Below are positions 43,710-52,734 of a DNA stretch of 64,000 bases, in pieces. The position numbers and the translations under genes are program-made. How positions within the stretch are numbered: the first letter of the stretch is position 1; each line of letters starts with the position of its first letter. Source of the DNA: Candidatus Planktophila vernalis (GTDB lineage: Bacteria; Actinomycetota; Actinomycetes; Nanopelagicales; Nanopelagicaceae); contig NZ_CP016776.1 of assembly GCF_002288185.1 (NCBI RefSeq), forward strand, positions 868,001 to 932,000, in the 5' to 3' direction. The notes beneath the pieces were generated by a model. It was not told the DNA's origin and ran no database searches. It was given only the letters and a program-made list of their open reading frames with translations.

Positions 43710-44200
43710 TCTTGTAATCCCTCTCCAGTTTTAAACGCTCTTATCCCCGCAACAGCTAATCTGTGATCGTCAGGTCCGGCTAATCCGCTCACGATTAAGG
43801 TTGCCGTCATACCTTGATTTTTTACATGCAGGGGCACTGCTCCGCCATTGGCGGCATAGGCATCTTCTGGGAGCTTGTTAGCTTCATACCAAGATAGTCC
43901 TAGCTCTTCGCACTTCACAAGTTCTAAGAGTGAAGAATTCTGTGAATGATTCACTACGGCCCACTTCCTGGAAATCCAGGAATCATGACCATCAGATGAG
44001 CCTTCCAAGCTGATGTGATAAACCGTCCACGAACCCAGCCGAACTTCGATTGATACAGGCAGCTTTTTATGGGCAGCTAAATCAGCTGTCGCCTCCCCGA
44101 TGCGCACAGCATCGGTGAGGGAAAGGGAATCTAAAACCAGGCTCTGCGCCTCAGCAATGAGTTCGGCGCTGGAGTATCCGCCGGTTTCAACTAAATCCAC
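43706..44200 (-). CDS. UPF0303 / DUF336-like protein
   Basis: 164 residues with VSIEVRLGSWTVYHISLEGSS, DSWISRKWAVVNHS and YAANGGAVPLHVKNQG followed by SGLAGPDDHRLAV, the UPF0303 pattern of the HbpS/GlcG fold. Role unknown. It is the first gene after the operator at 44221-44234 on the minus strand, coupled to the GH1 gene. Confidence 0.85.
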   Translation of the reverse strand: MDLVETGGYSSAELIAEAQSLVLDSLSLTDAVRIGEATADLAAHKKLPVSIEVRLGSWTVYHISLEGSSDGHDSWISRKWAVVNHSQNSSLLELVKCEELGLSWYEANKLPEDAYAANGGAVPLHVKNQGMTATLIVSGLAGPDDHRLAVAGIRAFKTGEGLQE

Positions 44201-44220
44201 CCTGAGAGGCTAGCATAGTA

Positions 44221-44234
44221 TGAGAGCGCTCTCA
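44221..44234. promoter_or_regulatory. LacI-type operator O1
   Basis: TGAGAGCGCTCTCA, a perfect palindrome with the central CG typical of LacI operators, in the divergent gap between the UPF0303-GH1 operon and the aldo-keto reductase at 44278. Confidence 0.85.
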
Positions 44235-44277
44235 ATCATTTTAGGGATTACTCTTTTATTTGCCAAAGGGGGTACCG

Positions 44278-45246
44278 ATGTCTCATAACACCAAGGTTGT
44301 CCTTAAATCTGGGTTAGAGATCCCACAACTAGCTATCGGGACCTCAGCATTTGGTGGCCTCTTCGCCGCAGTCAGTGATAGTGAAGTAGCGCAAGTTGTT
44401 GAGAGTTCTATTGAGCATGGAATTAATTTCTTCGACACCGCCCCGCATTATGGAAAAGGATCAGCTGAAAAGAGATTAGGAAAAGTAATTAAAGCTTATC
44501 CCCGAGAGAGCCTTGTGATTTCAAGCAAGGTGGGGCGCCTACTTGTTAAAAGCAACGGTGGCGATGATCCAGGGTGGGAAAACTCTGATCCACTAGTGGA
44601 GCGGACCTTTGATTACTCTGCCTATGGAATTGAGAAATCTTTAGAAGATAGCCTTAAGCGTTTAGAGCTTGAGCGCTTAGATATGGTCTTTATTCACGAT
44701 CCAGATGATCATGCAGACCAGGCGATCACAGTTGCATATCCAGTTCTAGAAAAGATGCGCAATCAAGGATTAATCACTGCCATTGGTGTTGGTATTACTA
44801 CAACAGCTATTCCAACACGTTTTGTGCATGAGACAGATATAGATGTGGTTTTAATGGCTCTTCGATACACCTTGCTCGATCAAAGCGCAGCTCTTGACCT
44901 ACTTCCTGCAGCGCTAGAGAAAGGAGTTTCCGTAATAGCAGGTGGAGTCTTTAACTCAGGAATTCTTATAAACCCAGGCAAAGATTCAACTTTTAACTAC
45001 ATGCCAGCCTCACCTGAAATAGTTCATCGCGCTCAAGTAATTCAGAAATTTCTTTCTGAGCACAAAACCTCTCTTGCTCAAGTTGCCATGCAATTTCCAC
45101 TGCGCCACCCAGCAATCTGCGCCGTTTTAGTCGGATGTCGAAGCAGGGATGAGGTATTACAGAACATCGCTGACTTCGACACAGTTATTGCCGAAGATAT
45201 TTGGCTTGAGATTGAGGACTTCCTTTTTTCTTTGCCGAAAATTTAG
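44278..45246 (+). CDS. Aldo/keto reductase (aldose dehydrogenase-like)
   Basis: About 322 residues from the ATG at 44278, preceded by AAAGGGGG. NAD(P)-dependent TIM-barrel with GTSAFGGLF, FFDTAPHYGKGSAEKRLG (catalytic Asp, Tyr), SSKVGRL and HDPDD; closest in pattern to D-threo-aldose/L-fucose 1-dehydrogenases. Operator O1 lies 44 bp upstream. The 3' end overlaps the convergent SDR by 4 nt. Confidence 0.88.
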   Translation: MSHNTKVVLKSGLEIPQLAIGTSAFGGLFAAVSDSEVAQVVESSIEHGINFFDTAPHYGKGSAEKRLGKVIKAYPRESLVISSKVGRLLVKSNGGDDPGWENSDPLVERTFDYSAYGIEKSLEDSLKRLELERLDMVFIHDPDDHADQAITVAYPVLEKMRNQGLITAIGVGITTTAIPTRFVHETDIDVVLMALRYTLLDQSAALDLLPAALEKGVSVIAGGVFNSGILINPGKDSTFNYMPASPEIVHRAQVIQKFLSEHKTSLAQVAMQFPLRHPAICAVLVGCRSRDEVLQNIADFDTVIAEDIWLEIEDFLFSLPKI

Positions 45247-45947
45247 AAATCTATCTCCTGGTTTCCATGCCAAAACTTTCCAGTCTCACTCCAGTCAAGT
45301 GAGCAGATTTCCCACATTCTTTCTCCGCCATCAGATGGCTCTCCTGGTGCACCAGGACCGCCCAAATCAGTCTTTAGCCAACCTGGGTCAAGTGCGTTCA
45401 CAGCAACCTGTCCTTTGAGTAAGCCAGCCCACAGAATTGTCATGCCACCTAGTGCATATTTTGTAAGACGATAGGTGGGCATATCAGGTGACTCTTTGAG
45501 CGCTTGAAGACTTCCTGCACCTGAACTGACATTAACAATGCGTGGTTCACTGCCTGCTTTAAGAAGATCTTGGAGTCTAAAGATCAGCTCATGCTGTGCA
45601 AAGACATTGCAGCGCCACTGATCATTGAGTAGTTGCAATCCTTCTTCCATCCAATCTGACTTATATGTTTGAACGGCAGCGTTATTGAGCAACATATCAA
45701 GTGAATCCCACTGTGCTTTAACCGCTTGAGCAACTGCTGCCGGAGCTTGTGCATCATCAAAGTCAGCAAGCAATGGTGTGAAATCTCCTAGCTGCTGCAA
45801 AATTGTAGTCGTAGCCTTGAGCCGAGTTTCATCTCTGCCCGTACCAATCACATGAGCTCCAGCTTTCAAGAATAGCTTTGAGGCTTCAAAGCCAACGCCG
45901 CGGGATGCGCCTGTGATGAGAATTCGCTTGCCTTTAAAATTTGTCAT
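45243..45947 (-). CDS. Short-chain dehydrogenase/reductase
   Basis: 234 residues with TGASRGVGFE, NNAAVQ, catalytic Ser in NVSSGAGS and YRLTK. Sugar or polyol oxidoreductase is plausible from context. It lies 19 nt downstream of the second aldo-keto reductase gene, so it belongs to the operon controlled by operator O2. Confidence 0.88.
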   Translation of the reverse strand: MTNFKGKRILITGASRGVGFEASKLFLKAGAHVIGTGRDETRLKATTTILQQLGDFTPLLADFDDAQAPAAVAQAVKAQWDSLDMLLNNAAVQTYKSDWMEEGLQLLNDQWRCNVFAQHELIFRLQDLLKAGSEPRIVNVSSGAGSLQALKESPDMPTYRLTKYALGGMTILWAGLLKGQVAVNALDPGWLKTDLGGPGAPGEPSDGGERMWEICSLDWSETGKFWHGNQEIDF

Positions 45948-45966
45948 TGGATTCTTTCATTTCTCG

Positions 45967-46977
45967 TTAGGCGCGTGGATTAGGACTTTGGTTTTTGCGT
46001 GGATCTGTTTCAGCATGCGGACTCAATATCTTATTAATCTGCTTGATAACTTCAGGAGTTAGCGAGATTCCTGAGCCCTTTGCATTCTCTTTTACTTGCG
46101 CAGGAGTTGTTGCACCCATAATTGCACTCGAGACATTTTCATTACTCAGAACCCATGCAAGGGCTAACTGAGCCATCGTGATATTGAGTTCTTTAGCAAT
46201 GGGCTTAAGTTCATGGACTGCTGCGAGAACATCATCTCGAAGCCAACCCGAGATGAAGCCTGCTCCACCTACCAAGCTGTTCTTATCTGTAGCTCGCGAA
46301 TTTGCTGGTGGCTTCTTGCCTGGCAGATACTTGCCTGTAAGCACTCCCTGACACAAAGGAGAGAAGACGATTTGCCCAATACCTTCCCGCATTGAAAGAG
46401 GTACTACTTCTTTTTCAATGACTCTATAAAGGGCTGAGTATTGCGCCTGATTTGTAATAAATCGGTTGTAGTTATTTTTATCCTGAATCGCAAGTCCTTT
46501 TCTGATCTCCTCTGCATTCCACTCAGAGACACCTACGTAATGAACTTTTCCTTGACGGACAAGATCATTAAGCGCACTGACAGTCTCTTCTAGGGGTGTC
46601 TCATGGTCATATCTGTGACAAATGAGAACATCAAGGTGATCAGTTTGAAGTCGCTTGAGTGAATCGTGGAAGGATTCAAAGATGTGTTTTCTTGAGAGCC
46701 CGCGGTCATTTTTGCCTTCACCGGTTGGCCAGTAGATCTTGGTAATAAGCTCATAGGATTCACGCTTTACTCCTTTGAGGGATTTACCCAAGACGGTTTC
46801 TGCACGGCCAAAGGCATAGCTATCTGCCGTATCAAAGGTTGTGATGCCTGAGTCAAGAGCAGCTTTCACGCACTTCTTTGCCGCATCAGAATCAACCTGT
46901 GAGCCATGGGTGATCCAGTTTCCGTAGGTAATTTCAGAGACATACATGCCCGTGCTGCCAAGTCTGCGGTATTGCAT
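45967..46977 (-). CDS. Aldo/keto reductase (KvBeta/YghZ type)
   Basis: 336 residues; MQYRRLGSTGMYVSEITYGNW, TFDTADSYAFGRAETVLG (Asp, Tyr), catalytic His in ICHRYD, C-terminal SSAIMGATTPAQVKEN for NADP. A GGAGTAGG Shine-Dalgarno precedes the ATG. Operator O2 lies 24 bp upstream and is shared with the divergent ThuA gene. Confidence 0.92.
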   Translation of the reverse strand: MQYRRLGSTGMYVSEITYGNWITHGSQVDSDAAKKCVKAALDSGITTFDTADSYAFGRAETVLGKSLKGVKRESYELITKIYWPTGEGKNDRGLSRKHIFESFHDSLKRLQTDHLDVLICHRYDHETPLEETVSALNDLVRQGKVHYVGVSEWNAEEIRKGLAIQDKNNYNRFITNQAQYSALYRVIEKEVVPLSMREGIGQIVFSPLCQGVLTGKYLPGKKPPANSRATDKNSLVGGAGFISGWLRDDVLAAVHELKPIAKELNITMAQLALAWVLSNENVSSAIMGATTPAQVKENAKGSGISLTPEVIKQINKILSPHAETDPRKNQSPNPRA

Positions 46978-47000
46978 TCCTACTCCTTTATCGCGATATT

Positions 47001-47014
47001 TGAGAGCGCTCTCA
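47001..47014. promoter_or_regulatory. LacI-type operator O2
   Basis: TGAGAGCGCTCTCA, identical to O1, between the aldo-keto reductase (minus) and the ThuA gene (plus). Confidence 0.85.
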
Positions 47015-47113
47015 GATTCGGGTGAGTCTATAGCCCATCGACCCCAGATTCAAGAATTTTCAAGTTAATCTATGACCATTGAATTTCGTAGTTAAGAAAC
47101 TAGGTATCGCTCA

Positions 47114-47800
47114 GTGAAAAGAACCTTAATCGTTCGTGGGGGCCGACCCGCTCACCAGCCTGTCGAGACGACTGAGTATTTCCGCGATTTTCTTGAGTCT
47201 GCTGGATTCTCCATACAGGTTTCAGACTCCCCCACCATTTATTCAGATAAATCCGTCATGTCGAAAATTGATCTCATCATTCAATGTATTGAAAGTGATA
47301 TCGATGAGCAATCAACCCAAGGCTTACTAAATGCCGTGGCTGATGGAACTGGGTTCGTAGGCTGGCATGGCGGAGTGCTTGTCGGCTTCCCTCGATCTGA
47401 GGCGTACTACCAAATGATTGGTGGCAAGTTTGTTGCCCATCCTGCTAAAGCGCCGGCCGAGCGCAGTGGAAATGAAGATGACTTTTTTATCCCGCACACC
47501 ATTGAAATCACACCTGAAGGAAAGTTACATCCAATTACCCAGCAGCTTAAAGATTTTGAATTAATCACAGAGCAGTACTGGTTACTCACCGATCCCTATA
47601 TGCACGTACTTGCCACCACAACTCAGCTGGCTCGTGAGGGCGACCCTTGGGATAGTGAAGTTACCTCACCTGCAATGTGGGTCCGAAAGTGGGGCAAGGG
47701 GAAGATTTTTATTTGCAGCCCAGGTCATAATCTAGATGTCGTAAAGAATGATTCAGTTACAACAGCAATACAAAATGGACTTATCTGGGCATCCAGGTAA
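47114..47800 (+). CDS. ThuA domain protein
   Basis: 228 residues of the ThuA-like glutamine-amidotransferase fold: VRGGRPAHQPVETTEYFRDFL, GTGFVGWHGG, YYQMIGGKFVAHP, and C-terminal KIFICSPGHNLDVV. ThuA proteins act in disaccharide utilisation (trehalose, sucrose isomers, 3-keto sugars) without a settled reaction. GTG start at 47114 without clear Shine-Dalgarno. Likely under operator O2. Confidence 0.87.
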   Translation: MKRTLIVRGGRPAHQPVETTEYFRDFLESAGFSIQVSDSPTIYSDKSVMSKIDLIIQCIESDIDEQSTQGLLNAVADGTGFVGWHGGVLVGFPRSEAYYQMIGGKFVAHPAKAPAERSGNEDDFFIPHTIEITPEGKLHPITQQLKDFELITEQYWLLTDPYMHVLATTTQLAREGDPWDSEVTSPAMWVRKWGKGKIFICSPGHNLDVVKNDSVTTAIQNGLIWASR

Positions 47801-47805
47801 TGTGA

Positions 47806-48981
47806 TTATCGCTGCGCAACTAATTTCTTTTGCACTTTTATCAAATTGAGAATAGTAGGCATTTTCTTCTTTTCTAAAGTGACAAGATCTGGCGTGAGTA
47901 AACCACCTGTGTCTGCGGAGCCAGGATTCCAAGCCCAGTAGGTCCAGCTCATACCTTTTTTGCCAAGGTAATCCGTAAAGGCTTTCATCCATCGCCCGCT
48001 GATTGTCTTGGTAGAAAAATCCTTTGCGCCAAATTCACCTATGAGGATTGGAGCAATCTTCTGATCATGGATATATCCAAATCCCTTACTCCAGCGGTCG
48101 AGCAGGTTTTTCTCAAGGTTTTTCGAGATCAGCCATGGCTGTGGTGAGACTTCCGGGCCATATTCATGGGGAGAGTAAACAACCTTATTGGCTACTGGCA
48201 GACGCACTGGATTATTTCTGACTCCCTCGAGATTGCCACCCCACCAATGTCCAGATAATTTCTGTCCACCAGCAACTTGGTTCTCAATGCCTTCAACAAT
48301 AATTAGTGGGTTCGGATTAACTTCTTGAATGGCAGTTCCAGCTCTTTCAGCGGCGCGCCTAAAATCAGTGGCAGATCCATCTCCCCATGTCGCTTTTCCA
48401 TGAGGCTCATTCTTTAAGTCAAAACCCACAACATTAGGTGAATCTTTGTAGCGAATTGCTAGAGACTTCCACATCTCAACCCAATCATCTTCTGTGTAAC
48501 CTGCCTGGCCATACCAAAGATCATTTCTATATCCCTGATCAGCCTGTGAGTGGTTATCCAGAATAATCATCAAGCCTTGCACGTTGGCCTCGAGAATGAG
48601 TGCATCCAGAACTTCAATCGGTGATTTATCTTTAAGTTCTCTATTTGAACCAATGTAATCTGCAACTGAAGAGACTTCTTTTCCTTTAGTCAAAGTCTGC
48701 ATTGAAAATGGAATTCGAATCACATTAAAGCCGGTCTGCTTAATTTGTTTAAGCATAAGTTTATAATCTCTAGCATTGAGTCCTATGACTGTTCCAGGTT
48801 CATTTTCCATTCCATACCAGTTGACGCCTTGCAAAATTACTTGTGCGCCAGAGGAGTCAACAATCTTGTTTCCTGATGTAGAAAGTGGAAATTTTGGTGA
48901 GAAGGCCTGTGCTGCCGGAATTGCATAGAGAAATGTGGAGGACAAAATCGCTGACAGAGCTATAAACATCCGAGTCTTCAT
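47806..48981 (-). CDS. Exported GH5 family glycoside hydrolase
   Basis: 391 residues. Signal peptide (LSAILSSTFLYAIPAAQA), then GH5 barrel: GVNWYGMEN, NVIRIPFS, catalytic acid in DLKNEPHG and nucleophile in ILIGEFGA. A beta-glucanase/cellulase-type enzyme acting outside the membrane on glucans or glycosides. It overlaps the preceding acyltransferase by 4 nt and sits among LacI-operator genes. Confidence 0.93.
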   Translation of the reverse strand: MKTRMFIALSAILSSTFLYAIPAAQAFSPKFPLSTSGNKIVDSSGAQVILQGVNWYGMENEPGTVIGLNARDYKLMLKQIKQTGFNVIRIPFSMQTLTKGKEVSSVADYIGSNRELKDKSPIEVLDALILEANVQGLMIILDNHSQADQGYRNDLWYGQAGYTEDDWVEMWKSLAIRYKDSPNVVGFDLKNEPHGKATWGDGSATDFRRAAERAGTAIQEVNPNPLIIVEGIENQVAGGQKLSGHWWGGNLEGVRNNPVRLPVANKVVYSPHEYGPEVSPQPWLISKNLEKNLLDRWSKGFGYIHDQKIAPILIGEFGAKDFSTKTISGRWMKAFTDYLGKKGMSWTYWAWNPGSADTGGLLTPDLVTLEKKKMPTILNLIKVQKKLVAQR

Positions 48982-50162
48982 GATGAGATCTTTCTACGAG
49001 CTCGTTGAAGAATTGGCTTCTCAAAGAAATACCAACTCAAAGATGCAATAGCCACTGCAATCGCAATAACAATCAAGCTCAATCTTGTCCACTGCCCTAT
49101 ATCTGTGATTCCAAAGTAGACATAAGACTCCTTGAAACTTCTCTGGAGAATGTTTTGAACCACCTGATGCCACAGGTAAACACCAAAGGAAATCTTAGAA
49201 ATCCAGACAAATAATGCATTATCAACGACTTTGTAGGCATAGTGGCTCATGGCAATGCAGACTAAAGCAGCGGCCATGATGATTGCATAGATTGGAGAAA
49301 GATAGGCTTGCTTGGTCAAGCTATCTGGTGAACCAGGAATTAACCGAACTCCGACCACTGCAACTGCTGCCAATAGAAGGCCTGCACCTGCGATATCAAA
49401 GCGGATCGAATCTGGCTTAATGTTTTTTCGTAAGCGAGCAATTACTAATGCAGCAATTGAACCCACTAAAAATTGAGAAAAGAAAGAGTTGACGTTCCAA
49501 TATGGAAGCCAGGCTTTTGCTCCCCCGACTAGACCTTTATCCCATCCTTTTCCATCCTCACTTGTCATGAAGGTTTCAATAACCCAAGGATTTACTACTA
49601 CCTGTAGCAGAATGAGAACAAACACAAGTGTTGCAAAAGCTTTCAGAAAGCTTCCTGTCTTTTTGATAATTGGATACAAAAGGAAGGGAAGAATGACATA
49701 GCAAGAAACTTCTAAGCCGATTGACCAAAGTGGACCGTTGAGTTCGGCAGGAAAAAAGGTTGAATAGTGATAACTATTAATAAAAAGTAATCCCGAAATA
49801 AGCATGTTGAAGTTCACAGGAATGTCATAGAAATACAAAGCAATCAATGTGCAAAGAATGAGATTAAGCCATGTGGCGGGCACAATACGCGCCACGCGTG
49901 CGATGGAGTAGTTCTTGATTGATGGGTGTGAGGTGCCATTGATGAAGGAGATCCAAAATGGATAAGAGAGCAATGCGCCAGAGAGTACGAAAAAGAGACT
50001 AACGCCCACCTCTCCGCGCATGCCAAAGTGGTGAATGCTTGCAAACCAGCTTGGTGCTGAATCTGGATTCATCTTTTGTGTCAGGTGGTGGAAAAGTACG
50101 AGTAAACAAGCCACGGCACGGAAGCCATCGGCCCCCCTTATATGCAGGGATTGACGATTCAT
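48978..50162 (-). CDS. Acyltransferase 3 family membrane protein (OafA/YrhL type)
   Basis: 394 residues, about ten transmembrane helices; GADGFRAVACLLVLFHHL (catalytic His region), RVARIVPATW and LWSIGLEVSCYVILPFLL are family signatures. These transfer acyl groups to exported carbohydrates. First gene of an operon with the GH5 enzyme; operator O3 is 79 bp upstream. Confidence 0.92.
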   Translation of the reverse strand: MNRQSLHIRGADGFRAVACLLVLFHHLTQKMNPDSAPSWFASIHHFGMRGEVGVSLFFVLSGALLSYPFWISFINGTSHPSIKNYSIARVARIVPATWLNLILCTLIALYFYDIPVNFNMLISGLLFINSYHYSTFFPAELNGPLWSIGLEVSCYVILPFLLYPIIKKTGSFLKAFATLVFVLILLQVVVNPWVIETFMTSEDGKGWDKGLVGGAKAWLPYWNVNSFFSQFLVGSIAALVIARLRKNIKPDSIRFDIAGAGLLLAAVAVVGVRLIPGSPDSLTKQAYLSPIYAIIMAAALVCIAMSHYAYKVVDNALFVWISKISFGVYLWHQVVQNILQRSFKESYVYFGITDIGQWTRLSLIVIAIAVAIASLSWYFFEKPILQRARRKISS

Positions 50163-50240
50163 GGCTTGTCCTTTCCACTCCTGTCAGGCGGACTCCTCCG
50201 CAGAAGGCTTTCGCGAACTGTAATGCAAAGTAGGCAATTT

Positions 50241-50254
50241 TGAGAGCGCTCTCT
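50241..50254. promoter_or_regulatory. LacI-type operator O3
   Basis: TGAGAGCGCTCTCT, one mismatch from O1/O2, upstream of the acyltransferase-GH5 operon. Confidence 0.78.
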
Positions 50255-50365
50255 AGAAATAGCTTCAAGCCGTGAGAAATGAGCGTAATTACCAGATAAC
50301 AATCAGATAACAAACTGTAAATTGCCAGGTTGACCCCTTGTTATTCGAGGCCGAGAGATGAATTA

Positions 50366-50379
50366 TAAGAGCGCTCTCA
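50366..50379. promoter_or_regulatory. LacI-type operator O4
   Basis: TAAGAGCGCTCTCA, one mismatch from O1/O2, 61 bp ahead of the ABC importer operon and 125 bp from O3, a distance that would allow repression looping. Confidence 0.78.
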
Positions 50380-50440
50380 TGGCTCATGGAGTTCATGCTT
50401 GGGAACCGTTCTCAGGGAGCACATTTAATCCGGAGGATAC

Positions 50441-51709
50441 ATGTTCAAAAAAATTCGAAAGGTTCGAATTCTTGCTGCATTTGCAGTGATGGGAGCTCTT
50501 ATTGCCCCAGCTGCTCCTGCAGTAGCTGCTCCAGTTGAGATTACTCTCAGCTGCTTTAATGATCTCAACCTCTCTAATCTTCTAAAAGAGTGGGAGACGG
50601 TCAACCCAAACATCAAAGTTAAGGTGAAAACAGCTGATTTCAATGCTCACCATGATGGTTTGCTCACTCAGCTAATCGCTGGTTCAGGACCAGATATTGC
50701 TTGCGTAGAAGTTGGATACTCTTCCCGATTTAAGGCATATCCACAGTTGTTTACCAACCTTGGAAAGACTTTCAAAGCAAACACTCTTGAAAAGACTTTC
50801 ATTAACTGGCGTTGGGAGCAAGGAGTTGCTCGCGATGGAACCATCATTGGTATTCCAACAGATGTCGGCGGACTTGCAATGTGTTACCGCCAAGATTTGC
50901 TCAAGAAGGCTGGCCTTCCAAATGAGCGAGGCGCAGTTTCTGCTGCAACCTCTACACCAGAAAAGCTCACCGCGTTTGCACAAAAGTACGTTACTGCAAC
51001 AGGTAAGCCATTCCTAGATAACGTTGGTTCACTATTTGAAGGTGTTTCTCGTCAAGGTGCTGACGGCGTGCAGTTCTATGACAAGAAGACTGACAAGATC
51101 GTAGAAGTTCCACAGGTTAAGAAGGCTTATGACCTTGCTGCAACTTTTGCAACTAAGAAGCTTTCAGCTGAAATTGAACTATGGAGCAGCGACTGGAACC
51201 AAGGAATGGGCAATGGAGCTTTTGCTGCAATGCTTTGTCCTTCATGGTTGCTTTCTAACATCCAAAACAATGCAAAGGATATTCCTGGTGCATGGGATGT
51301 AGCGCAAATGCCTGGCGGCGGAGCTAACTGGGGTGGATCACAGCTTGTGATTCCTAAGTTCGCTTCTCACCCTAAGGAAGCTTGGGCGTTCATCAGCTGG
51401 GTTCTAGCACCAGCACAACAGCTAAAGCTCTTCCTTGATAAGGGTGTTCTTCCTACAACACCAGCTGTTTACAAGGATCCAAAGTTCTTAGCTGCTAAGG
51501 ATGTTGCTTGGAATAACGCTCCAATTGGCAAGATTTACTCAGATGTAGTTATGGCTATTAAGAAGCCTATCTACGAAGGTAAGTACCAGGTATCTGTTAA
51601 GGATGCCTACAACGCAGCTGTTGGTCGCATGGCTTCTGGTAAGCAAACTCCAGCAGCTTCTTGGGCGCAGCTCATGAAGGAAATTAAGAAGATTAAGGCT
51701 CTTTCTTAA
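50441..51709 (+). CDS. ABC sugar importer, solute-binding protein
   Basis: 422 residues, family 1 extracellular binding protein: signal peptide with AVAA cleavage region (no lipobox Cys at the mature start), ITLSCFNDLNLSNLLKEWE, GSGPDIACVEVGYSSRF, YRQDLLKKAGLP, WVLAPAQQLKLFLDKGVLPTTP. Perfect GGAGG upstream. First gene of a three-gene transporter operon with operator O4. Confidence 0.94.
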   Translation: MFKKIRKVRILAAFAVMGALIAPAAPAVAAPVEITLSCFNDLNLSNLLKEWETVNPNIKVKVKTADFNAHHDGLLTQLIAGSGPDIACVEVGYSSRFKAYPQLFTNLGKTFKANTLEKTFINWRWEQGVARDGTIIGIPTDVGGLAMCYRQDLLKKAGLPNERGAVSAATSTPEKLTAFAQKYVTATGKPFLDNVGSLFEGVSRQGADGVQFYDKKTDKIVEVPQVKKAYDLAATFATKKLSAEIELWSSDWNQGMGNGAFAAMLCPSWLLSNIQNNAKDIPGAWDVAQMPGGGANWGGSQLVIPKFASHPKEAWAFISWVLAPAQQLKLFLDKGVLPTTPAVYKDPKFLAAKDVAWNNAPIGKIYSDVVMAIKKPIYEGKYQVSVKDAYNAAVGRMASGKQTPAASWAQLMKEIKKIKALS

Positions 51710-51740
51710 CCCTTAATCTCCTTATGCAAGGGGCGGGTCT

Positions 51741-51773
51741 GGGGGTGGTAGTGATTCATTCACTACCACCCTC
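51741..51773 (+). other. Stem-loop between binding protein and permease genes
   Basis: GGGTGGTAGTGA-TTCAT-TCACTACCACCC is a perfect 12-bp hairpin (14 with flanking pairs) without a U-run, placed 32 nt after the binding protein stop. Such intercistronic hairpins often leave more binding-protein mRNA than permease mRNA. Confidence 0.75.
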
Positions 51774-51815
51774 GGTATTCCCTAATTCGTAGAATCGCAA
51801 CAATGATGGAGAGAA

Positions 51816-52733
51816 ATGAAACTACCGATAATTAATCGAGCTAAGAAAAAATCTTCAATTCGTGCTGGAGAGGGTCGCCTTGCATTCTTTGCGGTTTCTC
51901 CATTCTATTTTCTCTATTTGATTTTTGGTATTTTCCCAATTCTCTACACAAGTTATATGGCTTTCTTTAGCTGGGATCCACTTGGGGAAAAAATCTTTAT
52001 TGGACTTGCAAACTTCACAAATTTACTTGCCGATGACACTCTCTGGAAAGCGCTAAGAAATACTTTGAGTATCTGGGTCCTTGGAACTGTCCCCCAACTT
52101 GCTCTAGCCCTTTATATGGCAACTCTTCTCAACCGCACTCGCTTGAGATTCTCAGGCTTCTGGCGTTCAGCTATTCTTATTCCTAACGTTACTTCAGTCC
52201 TTGCAATCGCTGTTATTTTCAGTTCTCTCTATGGTCGCGATTTTGGATTAATCAACTATGCGCTCAGTTTTTTTGGAATTGACAAGATCAACTGGATGAA
52301 TGGAACATTTTCGAGCCACGTAGAAATTGCAACCATGATTATTTGGCGCTGGACGGGCTATAACGCCCTTATCTACCTGGCAGCTATGCAGTCCATTCCC
52401 AAGGAGCTCTATGAATCAGCCCAGCTAGATGGAGCCAATGCCTGGGAGCAATTCAGATTTATCACTCTGCCCGGCATACGAAATGTTCTCATCTTCACGG
52501 TGACCATGTCCACAATCGGTGGCCTTCAGACCTTCAATGAACCATACATTCTTGGCGGTATCACAGGTGGAAATGATAAACAGTTCTACACACTAGCGAT
52601 GTTTCTTTATGAAGAAGCTTTTAGAAAATTCCAATTCGGTTATGGAGCAGCAATTGGAATATTTATATTCTTCTGTGTTGTCATTTTTGCGATAATTAAT
52701 GCGACTATAGCTAGCAAGATTGCGAAGGACTAA
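51816..52733 (+). CDS. ABC sugar importer, permease (MalF/UgpA type)
   Basis: 305 residues, six transmembrane helices, with the EAA loop YESAQLDGANAWEQFRFITLPGI that contacts the ATPase. A GGAGAG lies 5 nt upstream of the ATG. Confidence 0.94.
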   Translation: MKLPIINRAKKKSSIRAGEGRLAFFAVSPFYFLYLIFGIFPILYTSYMAFFSWDPLGEKIFIGLANFTNLLADDTLWKALRNTLSIWVLGTVPQLALALYMATLLNRTRLRFSGFWRSAILIPNVTSVLAIAVIFSSLYGRDFGLINYALSFFGIDKINWMNGTFSSHVEIATMIIWRWTGYNALIYLAAMQSIPKELYESAQLDGANAWEQFRFITLPGIRNVLIFTVTMSTIGGLQTFNEPYILGGITGGNDKQFYTLAMFLYEEAFRKFQFGYGAAIGIFIFFCVVIFAIINATIASKIAKD

Positions 52734-52734
52734 C

